Assembly: GCA_037577475.1 (NCBI GenBank)
Contig: CM075190.1
Location: forward strand, 1,592,501-1,656,500
Reading direction: 5' to 3'
From: Chaunax sp. Z400
Taxonomy: Eukaryota; Chordata; Actinopteri; Lophiiformes; Chaunacidae
Length of the DNA: 64,000 bases
Position 1 is the stretch's first letter, and the number at the start of each line of letters is the position of its first letter. Shown here in pieces: positions 1-42,621 of the stretch. The position numbers were made by a program, and so were the translations under genes. The notes under the pieces were generated by a model. That model was not told the DNA's origin and did no database searches. It was given only the letters and a program-made list of their open reading frames with translations.

Positions 1-1179
1 GAGTTGAATGTGTGCATGAAGCACCCATATTTTTGAGTTTGGAGCTTTATTTTCTTTCAGAATCTCTTTTACAGGCCAAGTATATGAATATATATAAGAA
101 ATCTGAGTCAATGATTTCCACACTAATAAGGGAAGGGCATATCAAGCAAAAATACGAATAGATAATCGCTCGGCACTGATGGACTACTTATCGATTAGTA
201 TTATAGCGGAGGTAAACAGCCTGTAGGTGTATTACCACCACCTTGTGGCAGTAGTACTGCATTACTACCAGGCACAGGGAAAAACAAGGGAAAAATATTT
301 TTAGGACAAAACGATAATCGTGTATACGAATCGATTCTTTTAAATTAATGACTATTAGAATATTTGAAAATCAATGCCCATCCCTAACACTAATAGTCCT
401 TTGTAGTCTGGAAAAATAGTCTCTAAGTGAAGACAGGGTGTTTCTCACTGGAAATTATTTACTAGAACAATACAAGTCAATGTTTGGATAAATTCCATTT
501 CACGAAAATACACACACCGTTTATTAAATTCACTCAGAGTTCTAGTTTATGTAATTATGAAGGAGGAACGTTTTTTTCCCCTGCCATGAACGAAGTGAGG
601 AGGGGAATATAGGAATAGGTTCCGTTTGTCCTGTCTGTCCATTTTTTTGGTTTCCGGGGTATAACTCAAAACTTTCGTATTTTTTTACCAAACTTTTACA
701 AAATGTTTACATTTTAGACATATTGGAACTTTGGTGATTTTCATGTCAGTTTGCTCACATTCAGGGCGGGTTTCCAGTAGCCGGGCCATCTGTGTCCTTG
801 GACACAAATTTTCTAGTCAGCTTTTCTGTTTCCATGGTTACAATTTGAGCTTAGTGTGATTTGTCACCGATGAAGGTATCCGGGGCATAACTCAAAAACT
901 GTTCAATATTTTTTATCTTGAAACATTATGTGATATTTTGGAAATTTTAAGGATTTTACATTTTTTTTAAAAATTTGTCTCATCTGCAATTAACAAGAGT
1001 TGCAATTAACACTAGCAATTTCTTTTTAACTCTTTTTCCTTCATGAAATGTACCTGTGTCAGAAGATCCGAAGTATTTCATGCTTGTTATATGTGATGCA
1101 TGCTAGGACAGAAAACTCACTTTAAAATTAAGTGTGAGTGTGTGTGGCTGTAGCTGACAAAATGTTATGTATTTAATAG
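1..1179 (+). other. WDR26 intron (upstream part)
   Basis: No exon found. At about 645-900 there is a degenerate duplication: two blocks beginning CCGGGGTATAACTCAAAACT (about 654) and CCGGGGCATAACTCAAAAAC (about 880), each followed by a T-rich run. It looks like an old dispersed repeat of unknown type. The rest is AT-rich intron. Confidence 0.6.
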
Positions 1180-31449
<30,270 letters not shown>

Positions 31450-34390
31450 TGCTCTGCTGCTGCTATGAACCTGAGGAGCAATAAGACTCTACTCTACTCT
31501 ACAAATGAAGCGGGAAAACTTTGATTGGACAGCTGCTTCCTGGAGGTGGGGCCATGGGTACTGTGTGTCAGGATTTCACAAGCCAGGTGAAGATTGGTTC
31601 CATGACCACCCCCTCATCCTACTCCATGGAGCCGTCCCCTCAGCACCATCAGGACCACCCATTTCCTCTTATTTATTATAAACTCCATAATTTATTCATG
31701 AGTAATTCACTGGCTTGTGCTCGGCTGTGACATAACAGCGTCTGTGAAAGGTGTGTGTTCTTAGTTATCATCAGTCTGAGCTGCTCTTTCACCTTGAAGA
31801 GATTTTACCTACAGGAATGTTTGAAGAGTATCTTTGAAGTGAACATTTATGTTTTCCTGTCTTTTTGTATGCAGAATACATTTTCCCCTCAGCTTTCCTG
31901 CTTATAGCCCAAAAAAGGACAATGTTTCAGTCTGTTGCATAGGATTGCACAGGACAATGTATTTAATGGCTGAGACTGGCAGAATGTCCTGCTCTTTGTG
32001 TTGAAGAGTGGTTGGCTGCCCTCCGAGAGTACAGCAGGTTACCCTTCATTTTGTGCTCTGGTTTCACTGTTTGCTGGTGATTTGTGTTTCCTTTGCAGCT
32101 GTTGACATCTCTTTCTACTCACACGCTGTAGTCTTCAGATGAATTTCTTTAGTTTACCTTTAGTTTTTACATGTTTTAAGTCTGTTTTTATTTTCGATAA
32201 GTGGAGTAACAGGGACTACTCACCAGTGTTCTTCAACCTATGTTTCATATTTTACACAAATCCCATAAAAAGACCACAACCACCGAAAGGCATTTTCAGA
32301 CCAAACAGTTGTAGGACCCGTCCACAGGGTAGGTCCTTCTAGAATTAAATACATTCAACTGCCTTTTTTTCTGTTTGCATTTGCACCACCAATAGCAACG
32401 ACGAAGCTGCCCGGTGGTTGGTATAGCAACATTACTTCTGTACAACATACAACAACTTGTCTATATTTTGTTCAGTTTTCAAGGCTCCATGAGTTTAGAC
32501 CAGTGGTTTCCAACCTTGCTCACACTAAGGACCCGTAAAACGCTGAGACAAATTAAAAGACAGACACCCATTTGATAAGATTTCTTTTCCAGTCCCCCAA
32601 CGGATAAGAGTAATTCTTTTAAATGTTTGACCCATCCATTTTCATCCACTTATCCAGGGTTGTGTGTGGTGGCAGCAGACGTATCATGGTATTGCAGATG
32701 TCCCTCTGCCTAGCAACACTTTGCAGTTCCTCCTGGTGGATCCTGAGGCAGGTTTGATGAGATATTTAGGGCTTCCAACTCATCTCCAATTCACCACAAT
32801 GGTCCAACACAACAGCATTGCTGTTGATGCCACTCCTCTTTCATGAACAGGATACTTAAAAGTAAACTGCTTATAGATGTTTCATTACAGAAATGTATGA
32901 AACCTATGACTGAAATATAACATTCTGTCATTGTCAAACATTTGAATGGAAATATAGTGAAAATAAATTATTCCCTTCTTTCATTGGTGACCCCTGGGGC
33001 TACATGGACCCACCTTAAACCACTGCTTTACACTAGTGTTTCACACAGATTTTTAAAATCAAGGTTGATGGTGTTGCCTTGGCACATGTTTAATCAATCA
33101 ACATATACTTCCATTATTCTAGTTTCCTTTTGTCCTGGCAGAGTACCTACCTTGAAGATGGAGCCCAAAAAGTTACTTTAAACTGGATTCTAAGAACTAG
33201 AATCTTTCTTTAGTTCTTCTTGTGTGGATACACTTAAGGTTGGGCTTCTTACAACTAACAAAATGTTCTACGTCATATGTTGGGTCTCCTAACACTTTCT
33301 GGCTTCCCTACCTTGTGTGTGGCACTCAGCTCCAAGCCCATTGGTTCCAACAGGACACGGATTGCCTCATGAAAACATGGCTCAGTCACTTCCTGAAGAG
33401 GGTTTTCAACAAACAGGAGGAGGCATTGTTTGAGACTATTTTCATCAGCAGATTAATCCACATTTGGCTCTCTGGTGAGTATTTGGTGCAGCAGGACCCT
33501 CAAAATAAACTCAACCATGAGTGTCCATGGCAATGAAGGAACATGCAACTCAGTACACTGTGGGGCTCACTGCTGAGTGGATGGAATGAATGGAAGAGGA
33601 AGAAGATATATCAGGCTGAGATAAACTCAAAATACGTGTTAGTAAATGTCTGAAATTTTTACTTGGGACTTGTTCATGATTTAAAAATGTTGCCAGCTTT
33701 TTCACATAGATAACAAAATGGAGTTTAACCAGCAGTGGGCACATTTGTACACAAGTGTAACAAAGTTATAAGTCTACTTCTAACTTCTACAAAGTGTCTC
33801 CCTTCAGAGAGTCCAGACAACAGTCTTTCTGAGCTGATACTCTGTGTGACGTGCTGTATATTTGTATGTCATGGCATGTATAATGAGGCTGTGTACAAGC
33901 GGAAGACAGGATGATGTGTTTCATAGGGTTCCCATGCCTGTTTTTTTTACCTGTCGACTACTACAGGTACTGAACTGCACTACTGTTGTGATATGACACA
34001 GCAAGTTTACATTTTTAATTGCTAACACAGAATTAGTTTGAAGATTCACAAACTACAGTGTTAAATTTTAATGTGAGAATGTGGGAACCCTGTCTATCTG
34101 CCCAGACACCATCACAGCCATCACCAGCTTCCACTCTGCCATCCATCATAGATTACACATGCAAGCGCTACATAGATGTAAGACACACACACACACACAC
34201 ACACTCTTGATTCAGTTATAGATGTGGTTCTTTTCTCTGTATGAAGCCAAATTAGGATTTTTTGCTTTGCTCGCAGGCAGTTTTTACATTTTAAAAGTGT
34301 TATTACAAAAGTGATTGTACTGTACTGTAATGTTCTGTAAGAGAAGTGTTGTGTAAGCATATTTTAAATAAAGCATTCAGGGTTTTGAAA
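31450..34390 (+). other. wdr26: Probable WDR26 3' UTR
   Basis: This AT-rich, non-coding stretch follows the stop codon. I see no transposon family in it, unlike the DNA on both sides. That fits a long 3' UTR, as WDR26 has in other vertebrates. AATAAA is at 34367-34372, with more such hexamers inside and another at about 34520, so the end is uncertain. Confidence 0.55.
34367..34372 (+). terminator. Candidate WDR26 polyadenylation signal AATAAA
   Basis: A canonical hexamer about 2.9 kb after the WDR26 stop and 400 bp before the next transposon (34773). Alternatives exist upstream and at about 34520. There is no transcript evidence. Confidence 0.4.
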
Positions 34391-34772
34391 TGTCATTGAG
34401 TTTGATATATCCTTCACTTGATCTGGAGTCAGTGCAGTGTGATTGTGTCCCTTCATGTACTGACTTTAAACTGAGCTTAAATCAGTCAGAGCACATGGCC
34501 TGCCTCTTTATGTTTCAGTAAATAAAAGTGCACAGTTTTTAAAATGTGAAGGAGAGCTGAACTATGATTTATGACCTCAACACTGTCAGAGTGAGACATG
34601 TTAGTACACCAGTATGTGAGACAGGTAAAACATCCATTTTAATACAAAAATCAATACAAAATTAGCATATTTACTTTGAGAGTAAAGATTCGGAAACACT
34701 ATTGTAAATGTATTCATGGAATATTAAGACTTCCCTCCTTCCTGAACTACCAATACTGTACATACACTAATA
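34391..34772. other. Intergenic, no feature recognised
   Basis: AT-rich sequence between the probable WDR26 3' end and a transposon. An AATAAA-type hexamer near 34520 could be an alternative 3' end. Confidence 0.5.
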
Positions 34773-35224
34773 CAACCCCAATTAACAAAAATACCATGCA
34801 ATGATTTGCAAATCATTTTTTAACCTAAATTCAATTGAACACAGTACAAAGACACGATATTGATATTCAAACTAATAAACTTTGTTGTGAATGTACGCTC
34901 ATTCTGAACCTGATGCCTGCAACATGTTTCTAAAATTTTCCAGGTTGATGTTTACATTGTGTTCCATCACCTTTTCTTTTAACAAGACTCGGCGTTAGTG
35001 AAGAGACGACACTAACTAACAAACGACTTCAGACGTCATCTGGATGGCAGCAGAAAACCTATACCTGTACCTTTAGCATTAATGGAGCCTTCACAGATGT
35101 ACAGGTTACCCATAGGCACTAACACTCCCCATACCATCACAGATGTACAGGTTACCCATGGGCACTAACACCCCCCATACCATCACAGATGTACAGGTTA
35201 CCCATGGGCACTAACACCTTCTAC
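34773..35224 (-). mobile_element. Transposon C, copy 3 (left end)
   Basis: It starts TACAACCCCAATTAACAAAA, the terminal inverted repeat of this family. It continues ATTTGCAAATCATTTTTTAA and on to the 46-bp repeat segment, as in copy 2. It breaks off at about 35224, where a LINE fragment begins. Confidence 0.8.
35088..35218. repeat. 46-bp minisatellite, 3 copies
   Basis: Same unit as 12813-13425 (CACAGATGTACAGGTTACCC...), here only three copies. It shows an early stage of expansion in another insertion of the same transposon. Confidence 0.95.
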
Positions 35225-35760
35225 TAACAACTTTTACCTCTGGGACGCTCGGCAGCATGCGGCTTGAGTAGCTTACCAGCGTTAGTTCTTTGAAAGTGTC
35301 TTCTAGTGTGTTGTCTTACGAGTGAGTGTAACAATGGGTTCAATGGGGTTGTTTGTGGATTTTTTCTTGCTTCTGTGTGTATTGTGTCTTGGACTTTACA
35401 CCAGTCAAGAGATTGGACACAAAGTGAGAGCACATCACCTTCAGCCATGAGCTCCTCCTATCAATCCGGTCCACAACTGACGCTGTTGTGCCAGTGAATA
35501 TTCCACTGGAGCTTCGCAGACTGGAAGCAAAGCCTACACGTCGGAAAAGAGGGAGAAGAGGTGGAATACGTCGGAGACTCAAGAACATAGGCCTCAAAGA
35601 CAGCCGTAAGCTGCCTGCTCTCCCTATAAAACTCAGTATAGATTCCATCCTAAAACATTTTGTACTCACAGATCTCAGAATGTTCTTACACAAGAAAATA
35701 TACAGATCAATAAAACTGTGCAGCACAGACCTGTACGCAGTCTACTCTTTATAAATACCA
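35225..35760 (+). mobile_element. LINE 5' fragment
   Basis: 35338-35450 reads as a hydrophobic start (MGSMGLFVDFFLLLCVLCLG...). 35490-35630 encodes IPLELRRLEAKPTRRKRGRR and a basic stretch like the start of the LINE protein at 16172-15990 on the other strand. The remainder is lost after about 35640. Confidence 0.6.
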
Positions 35761-36559
35761 ACCTGCTGTGAACTGTGCCAGTATAGTCTCCTCCCAGTAT
35801 CAACCCACTACTCCTCCCAGTGTCGTTCCACTGCTCCTCCCTGTGTCATCCCACAATCATCCATAAATAGTCAATGCTAAATGTCTCATGAATATACTGA
35901 CCTTGTTAAGGAGCCTTTGTGGACTATCAGTGATGATGATGAGTATGAAGAAGAAAGGAGAGTTTGCAGAGTGTGAGTTAGAGGTTCTCATCACCGTAAA
36001 ACTGATTTTTTTGGGGGGGGGCTTAGCAGTGGAATATCAGATAAAAGGAAACAGGCTGAAGGTATTTGGTAATACTGTAGACTGACATGCTGCCCAGCCA
36101 ATCAGAGAGCTAGAATTAGTAGCTACGGTGTCACTGTTTGAGTGATCAACAAGGTTGGTTGAGATTCTCTGGTGTTACTTGCTAACAGCTCATGTTGATG
36201 TTGTGCAGTGTGTTAATAAAACACGGTTAAAGGACAAGTCAGCTGTGTCTCCAGCAGTTTGTCTGACAGAAGCATGTGGTGGATGGTGAACAGGATTGGA
36301 TCAAACAACCAACTGTTGCAGAGTCAAAAAGAAGGTCAAAAACACACAGCTGAAAAAAGATAGATGGAATGGTTCCTAAAATTCAGAACATGTCTTTATC
36401 AACCAAATATTCTGCTTCTGTCCATATTTGTTGGTTTTCAGCATTAAAAACAACATTTTTACTGCAGTCAGAAACTGTTTGACACACAGAGGAAAAGTCT
36501 CACCTCCTGACAGATACACAATGCTGACATTCAATTAAAAATGTAACAACATCAACAAT
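35761..36559. other. Intergenic, short repeats only
   Basis: 35765-35860 has a tandem-like CTCCCAGTATCAACCCACTA / CTCCCAGTGTCGTTCCACTG pattern. 36200-36240 (GTGTTAATAAAACACGG) looks like a retroelement LTR end. No gene seen. Confidence 0.45.
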
Positions 36560-39500
36560 CCTCAAATAATTCAATCATATCTGCATCAAACCTGTCCTGG
36601 GTCCAACCCGGGGTCTCCTCCCAGTGGAACATGCCCGAAATACCTCCCCAGGGAGGCGTCCAGGGGGCATCCTTACCAAAGGCCCGAACCACCTCAGCTG
36701 ACTCCTCTCAATGTGGGGGAGCAGCGACTCCACTCTGAGCCCCTCCCGAATGACTGAGCTCCTCACCCGATCTCTAAGGGTGAGCCCAGACACCCCAGAG
36801 AGGAAGCTCATTTCGGCCGCTTGTATCCGCGATCTTGTTCTTTCGGTCATTACCCAAAGCTCATGACCAAAGGTGAGGTTAGGAACGTAGATTGACTGGT
36901 AAATCGAGAGCTTTGCCTTGTGGCTTAGCTTCCTTTTCACCGCTACTGACCGATACAGAGTCCGCATCACTGCAGACGCTGCCCCAATCCTCCTATCAAT
37001 CTCCTGTTCCATTCTTCCTTCACTCGTGAACAAGACCCCGAGATACTTGAACTCCTCCACTTGGGGCAGCAACTCATCCCTGACCTGGAGTGAGCAATCC
37101 ACCCTTTTCCGACTGAGAACCAAGGCCTCAGACCTGGGGGTGCTGATTTTCATCCCAGCCATTTCACACTCAGCTGCAAACTGTCCCAATGACAGCTGGA
37201 GGTCACGGCATGATGGAGCAAACAGGACCACATCATCTGCAAAAAGCAGAGAAGTGATCCTGAGTCCACCAAACCGGACACCCTCCACCACCTGGCTGCG
37301 CCTAGAAATTCTGTCCATAAAGATTATGAACAGAATCGGTGACAAAGGGCAGCCCTGATGGACTCCAGCTCTCACCGGATACAAGTCTGACTTATTGCTG
37401 GCAATGTGAACCAAACTCTTGCTCCGGTCATACAGGGACAGAATGGCCCGTAACAATGGGCCGATACCCCATATTCCAGGAGCACCCCCCACAGAGCACA
37501 ACAAGGGACACGGTCGTATGCCTTTTCCAAGTCAATAAAGCCCATGTAGACTGGTTGGGCAAACTCCCATGCACCCTCCAGCACTCTAGCGAGAGTGAAG
37601 AGCTGATCCAACGTTCCACGACCAGGATGAAAACCGCATTGTTCCTCCTGAATCTGAGATTCGACTAACGGACGGACTCTCCTCTCCAGTACCTTGGCAT
37701 AGACCTTCCCAGGGAGGCTGAGAAGTGTGATCCCCCGATAGTTGGAACACACCCTCCAGTCCCCCTTCTTAGAAAGGGGGACCACCACCCCGGTCCACCA
37801 ATACCGAGGCACTTTCCCTGACTTCCACGCGATGTTGCAGAGGCGTGTCAACCAAGACCGTCCTACAACATCCAGAGCCGTAAGGTACTCATGGCGAATC
37901 TCATCCACCCCTGGGGCCTTGACCTCAGCCCCTGTGATGGACGAATCCCCGTCTCTGCCTCCTCCATGGAGGACGTGTAAGTGGGATTGAGGTGACCCTC
38001 AAAGTACTCCTTCCACCGCCCGACTATATCCCCAGTTGAGGTCAGCAGCAAACCATCCCCACTGTACACAGTGCGTACAGAGCACTGCTTCCCCCTCCTG
38101 AGTCGTCTGATGGTTTGCCATAATCTCTTTGAGGCCGTCTGAAAGTCATGCTCCATGGCCTCACCAAACTCCTCCCACACCCGAGTTTTTGCTTCAGCGA
38201 CTGCCAAAGCTGCACTCCGCTTGGCCCGTTGATACCTGTCGGCTGCCTCAGATGTCTCACAGGCTAACCATGCCTGTTGGGACTCCTTCCTCAGCTTGAC
38301 GGTATCCCTAACCACTGTCCACCACCGGGTTCTGGGATTACCGCCATGACAGGCACCCACAACATTATGGCCACAGCTCCAGGCAGCCGCCTCAACAATG
38401 GAGGCACGGAACATAGTCCATTCGGACTCAATGTCCCCAGCCTCCCTCCGAATGCAGTTGAAGTTCTGCTGGAGGTGAGAGTTGAAGATCTCCTGGACAG
38501 GGGCCTCTGTCAAATGCTCCTAGCACACCCTCACTGTACGATTGGGTGCACCAGGCCTGTCCGGCATCCTCCCCCGCCATCGGATCCAACTCATCACCAG
38601 GTTGTGATCAGTTGACAGCTCAGCACCTCACTTCACCCGAGTGTCCAGGACATATGGTCGTAGGTCTGATGATACAACTATAAAGTCGATCATCGACCTA
38701 CAACCTACGGTGTCCTGGTACCAAGCGCACTTATGGACCGCTTTATGTTCGAACATGATGTTCGTTATGGACAAACTGTGACTAGCACAGAAGTCCAATA
38801 ACTCAACACCACTTGGGTTCAGATCAGGCAGGCCGTTCCTCCCAATCACGCCCCTCCAGGTCACACTGTCATTGCCCACATGAGCGTTGAAGTCCCCCAG
38901 AAGAACTACAGAGTCCCCAGTAGCCGCATTCTGCAACACCCCATCCAAGGACTCCAGGAAGGCTGGGTACTCCACCAAACTGCCATTTGGTGCATAAGCA
39001 CAAATGACAGTCAGACCCCATCCCCCGACCCGAAGGCGCAGGGAAGCAACCCTCTCGTTCACTGGGGAGAACCCCAACGTACAGGCACCAAACCGGGGGC
39101 CTACGAGTAGACCCACAACTGCTCGGCAGCTCTCACCATGGCAACTCCAGCTTGGAATAAAGTCCAACCCCTCTCAAGGAGCTTGGTTCCAGAACCCGTG
39201 CCATGTGTTGAGGTGAGCCCCACTATATCTAGCCGGTATCTCTCAACCTCATGCACCAGCCCGGGTTCTTTCCCCGCCAGAGAGGTGACATTCCATGTCC
39301 CCAAAGCCAGTTTTGATCGGTCCGGCAGGGCCTCCGCCTTTGTCTGCCACCCGATCCACATTGCACCGGACCCCTATGATTCCTCCTGTGGCTGGTGGGC
39401 CCACTGGAGGACGGACCCATGTGGCTCCTTCGGGCTGTGCCCGGTCAGGCCCCATGGGTGAAGGCCCGACCACCAGGCGCTCGCCGACGAGCCCCTCCCC

Positions 39501-39640
39501 CAGGCCTGGCTCCAGGGTGGAGCCCCAGTATCCTCGATCCAGGCGAGGTACTGAGAGGGTTCGGCATTCCATTTTGACTGGACCGTTGTTATGCCGAGAA
39601 ATGCATCCCTGCGATTTGCATCGTCCCTTGTCCATTCCTT
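36560..39640 (-). mobile_element. Near-complete LINE (endonuclease + RT), - strand
   Basis: Reading the - strand from 39640: a 5' UTR, then endonuclease text at 39361-38628 (LGTWNVTSL, LLGDFNAHVGNDSVTWRGVI, SMIDFIVVSSDLR), a linker (38513-37990), then RT at 37908-36575 (EEQCGFHPGRGTLDQLFTL, FIDLEKAYDRVP, GCPLSPILFIIFMDRI, LLFADDVVLFAPS). The C-terminus has ELWVMTERTRSRIQAAEMSF. Only a few lesions are seen: frameshifts near 39110, 37950 and 37480, and a TAG at about 38520. The full catalytic FADD box is present. It is one of the youngest LINEs here. The RTE-like clade assignment is tentative. Confidence 0.9.
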
Positions 39641-39769
39641 TATTTCAACTTAGTTCATTCATGCCGTGGAGTCAGAATGCCACGTAAATGTACTGATACA
39701 CGCTTTAGATTCTTTGATGTCTATCCTTACCCTATCCTAACCCCCCCCCCCTTTTTTTTTTTTTACCTT
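39641..39769. other. Intergenic with C/T homopolymer
   Basis: Includes a C run followed by a T run at 39739-39765. Nothing else recognised. Confidence 0.5.
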
Positions 39770-40098
39770 AATACAGAACTTTTTAAGTATTTTTAGATCC
39801 AATCCTCCCCGTGCTACTCATCGTACTCCTAAGTTTAACACAGACCTAACCCTTTCAGACTGGAGTTTCCCATGTGGAGAAATCAGTGAGGAGCTGGTCA
39901 GAGGACAGCACTTCTTCCCTTCAGGCCTGCTTTGACTGTACAGACTGGCAATGTTTTATGATGCATGTGGTGATAATATTAATGATCTTTGTGACACTGC
40001 ATCATCATACATCACATTCTGTGTGGACTCCATCATCCCAACTAAAAATGTTTCTAGAGAAGTACGGAATGAAATAAGGAAGGCTAAACAGAAGTATA
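39770..40098 (+). mobile_element. LINE, left half (host of the nest)
   Basis: In shifting frames it encodes SDWSFPCGE, then the DACGDNINDLCDTASSYITF-type linker between endonuclease and RT, then PTKNVSREVRNEIRKAKQKY. It breaks at 40098, exactly at the TA of the Tc1-like insertion. The text resumes at 51923. Confidence 0.8.
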
Positions 40099-40156
40099 CT
40101 GACCAACAGTAGAAACTTTTTTTTAAATGTCATGCCATCTTGTTCATATCAAATAT

Positions 40157-40310
40157 CGTCGCCACTGTCGCCAAGTGCTTGCTCATGGTGGATTGTTGGG
40201 TCTCTCCATAATGAAGAGTCAGTCTGACCTGCTCTTTTTGTAAAGTGCCTTGATATAACTTTTGTTGTGATTTGGCGCTATATAAATAAATTGAATTGAA
40301 TTGAATTGAA
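40157..40310 (+). mobile_element. LINE 3' tail insertion
   Basis: CGTCGCCACTGTCGCCAAGT to GGCGCTATATAAATAAATTG and (TTGAA)n. It is the same 3' UTR end as at 16840-17080, inserted inside the left piece of Tc1-like copy 4. Confidence 0.85.
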
Positions 40311-40453
40311 AATTATGGTTCACAAATCTTTAGTCACCCTTTAGCCATACAGAAAAATCATTTTTGTACAGATTAGTGATTTTTGTCTTAGTGTTTACTG
40401 AATGGATAAGATGTTGTTCTGGATTTGTAGGATGACATGCCATTCTTCCTGCA

Positions 40454-40945
40454 GTACATACGTATTAAGTTATTTTGCTGTTTGTTTTATAGAGTGAGGA
40501 GCTTTGGCATGTACATAGATTGCACACTGAAGTGCTGTTTTCTTCCCTCATCAGGTATGTTAGTGTAAATGTTGATTTGTGCCCTTTTGTATTGTCCCCA
40601 CATGGGAGAGAGTGAGGAGCTGGGGCATGAAAATAGATTGCACACTGAAGTACTGTTTTCTTCCCTCGTCAGTGTGGCAATAAACGGAGCATTCCCCAAA
40701 GAGAAACTGGTGCTGAGATTGATTTCTACACATATACACAACGCAGAGGAATTGTTGAAAATGTGTTTCGGTGTTCCTCATGCCGAGTGCTGCTGATGCC
40801 GCTCTCTCTCCCAACCTTTCTCTCTCTCTATCTCTCTCACCCCAGGTCTAGACCTGCTCTTTTTGTAAAGTGCCTTGATATAACTTTCGTTGTGATTTGG
40901 CGCTATATAAATAAATTGAATTAAATAGAAGTCCCCCAGTTTCAC
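40454..40945 (+). repeat. Gypsy 5' LTR, truncated and interrupted
   Basis: It matches 51235-51530 of the 3' LTR (TATTAAGTTATTTTGCTGTT, then two repeats of the TTGCACACTGAAGTGCTGTT block, then AATAAACGGAGCATTC). Its first 245 bp are missing, and about 40790-40928 is a LINE tail insert ending AAATTGAATTAAAT. Confidence 0.8.
40790..40928 (+). mobile_element. LINE 3' tail inserted in the 5' LTR
   Basis: GATGCCGCTCTCTCTCCCAA to GGCGCTATATAAATAAATTG, the same LINE 3' end as 40157-40310 and 16740-17000. The left edge is uncertain by some tens of bases. Confidence 0.75.
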
Positions 40946-41136
40946 TTGGTGCCGTTCGACCTGTCACATCGCCTATCAGCGATCTTCTCTTCCAGGTGTC
41001 GCTTTGGCTGCTTCCCGCTTCTCTCCTCTCTGCAGCGTGAGCCTCTGTGTACCTCCACCTACGCAGCTACCTGCGCAACTGTGGACTGCAGAGGAGTGGA
41101 CTGCAGCTGAGGTCCAGAATCGGCTGGATAATCTAC

Positions 41137-41592
41137 TGTGGGAGAAATCTATGTATGGATTAGAACATTTCTGCATGTATGCACAGGAGGTCAGAAGAGG
41201 GTCGATTCTCTTTGCCTGGAAGGTGGGGTGATCAGGAGATGAGGGCAATTGTCTATTGTTTCAGGAGATGAGGGAAATTCTCTTATCAGGAGTTTCACAT
41301 GAGGGCAATTCTCTGTGCCGAAGGTGGTCAGGTGTTCAGATCAAAGGACAGGTGTTGGTTCTATTGTTCTGTGGAAGGCATGATTTACAGCTGTAATGAA
41401 GTATGTATCTGTTGTCTTGTGGGTTCCTGAGTGTATATAAGCTGAGAGAATCTGATAGTTGGGAGGGAACACTCTCCTCAGGTCTTCCCTCCATGCTGCA
41501 TGTATTAAAGAGATCTGGTTCATCACACCGATTCTGTAATTCTTCAGAGAATTAGCAACTCTCAAAATTTGACAGGAAGAATTTCCCTTACA
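41137..41592 (+). mobile_element. Solo LTR (family L1), + orientation, in Gypsy gag
   Basis: 456 bp from TGTGGGAGAAATCTATGTAT to AGAATTTCCCTTACA, matching the reverse complement of 20509-20926. It has a TATA box (GTGTATATAAGC, about 41432) and an ATTAAA before its end. It is flanked by CTAC on both sides. Gag-like coding text continues across it in the same frame (RLDNL before, PQFQESLCLSPC after), so it is an insertion, not the Gypsy LTR. Confidence 0.75.
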
Positions 41593-42058
41593 CTACCCCA
41601 GTTTCAAGAGAGCCTGTGTCTCAGCCCCTGCCCTGTCCTCCATATGGTGTATCCGCTGACCAGCTTCAGCTCAATGCCCTGCGGTGAGTCAGCCACCCTC
41701 CATGCTTTCAATGATCCCTGCTTCCCCAGCCCCAGCAGCTGTCAGCCCTCCAACTACTGAGCCTGCTACTCAACAAATGGTGGCTATGGTTGATAAAGTT
41801 CTGTCCTTGTGTACTGCATCCTTTGGCACTAGACAGAGACGCCCCCAGCAGACTGGCCCCCCACTTGCCCATCAAGGTTCACCACGTGCCTCATGCAGAG
41901 TTTGTAGCTCTAGTGAACACACAACTCATGCACATTGTAGACTTTTCAGGCTGTGCCTTAACTGTCTTAGCCCTGGACATATGAAACGTGAATGTCCACA
42001 AACAGCCAGGCACGCAAACACATCTGCACCTCCTCCCCCCAAAGCTGATTTAAACTAA
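41593..42058 (+). pseudogene. Gypsy gag, C-terminal part with zinc knuckle
   Basis: 41684-42058 encodes a proline-rich segment then CLNCLSPGHMKREC, a CX2CX4HX4C zinc knuckle of a nucleocapsid, preceded by CRVCSSSEHTTHAHC, a second cysteine-rich motif. The upstream part of gag lies before the solo LTR (about 40985-41136). The full gag N-terminus is not recognisable. Confidence 0.8.
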
Positions 42059-42216
42059 CCAGCCCGTGCAATGAGAGGGGCAGCATGGTCAGTGTTGACA
42101 ACACCCTCACCAATGTACTGGATCCACACTCTATATATGCTAACTGTTGAGAAACATTTCCTGAAGATAAGACAGTCATTCTCATCGGGTCACAGAGAGT
42201 TGAAGGAGCTAGTGAG

Positions 42217-42621
42217 TTGTATTATGCTATCAGTGATCAATGCACTTTGAAAGGGATGCTTGATTCAGGGAGCATGTCATGTACTATGAGTGAAGAGGCG
42301 GAGTCCAAGCTGAGGGCTGCGGGTGTTGACCTTATACCTCAGCCTGTTTCAGAGAGTGTGGTGCTTATTGGCTGCGGTAGTCTTCTCACACAACCAAAGT
42401 GCATCTATGATGTGAACATTGAATTTTATGGATTCAGATTAATTGTGCCAGTGTTCCTTGTGCCTGGACAGAAAGATGAGCTAATTATTGGGACCAATGT
42501 GCTCCGGCCTGTCATCCAAAAGATGAAGTCTGATACGAAGTACTGGCAGCTCATTTCCTCCAGTAACACTGACCCAGACTGTGAACAATTTATTCAGTTG
42601 CTGAGCTGCATTTCTCGGTAG
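42217..42621 (+). pseudogene. Gypsy protease domain
   Basis: A retropepsin-like stretch with the active-site motif LDSGS (GMLDSGSMSCTMSEEAES) and, about 80 residues later, ELIIGTNVL, the flap/second-loop region typical of Ty3/Gypsy proteases. It is in a separate frame from gag and ends at a stop at 42619. Confidence 0.85.

Noticed and set aside
35338..35450. Small secreted protein (hydrophobic start MGSMGLFVDFFLLLC)
   Set aside because: It stops after about 38 residues and is followed by the basic start of a LINE protein, so it is more likely a LINE 5' region.
36918..37358. Long open frames on + over the LINE at 36560-39640 (also 38277, 39138, 39295)
   Set aside because: They are antisense shadows of the LINE coding strand, with no recognisable protein.
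41137..41592. 5' LTR of the Gypsy element
   Set aside because: It does not match the 3' LTR at 50987-51530, has its own 4-bp flanking repeat, and gag-like coding continues across it.
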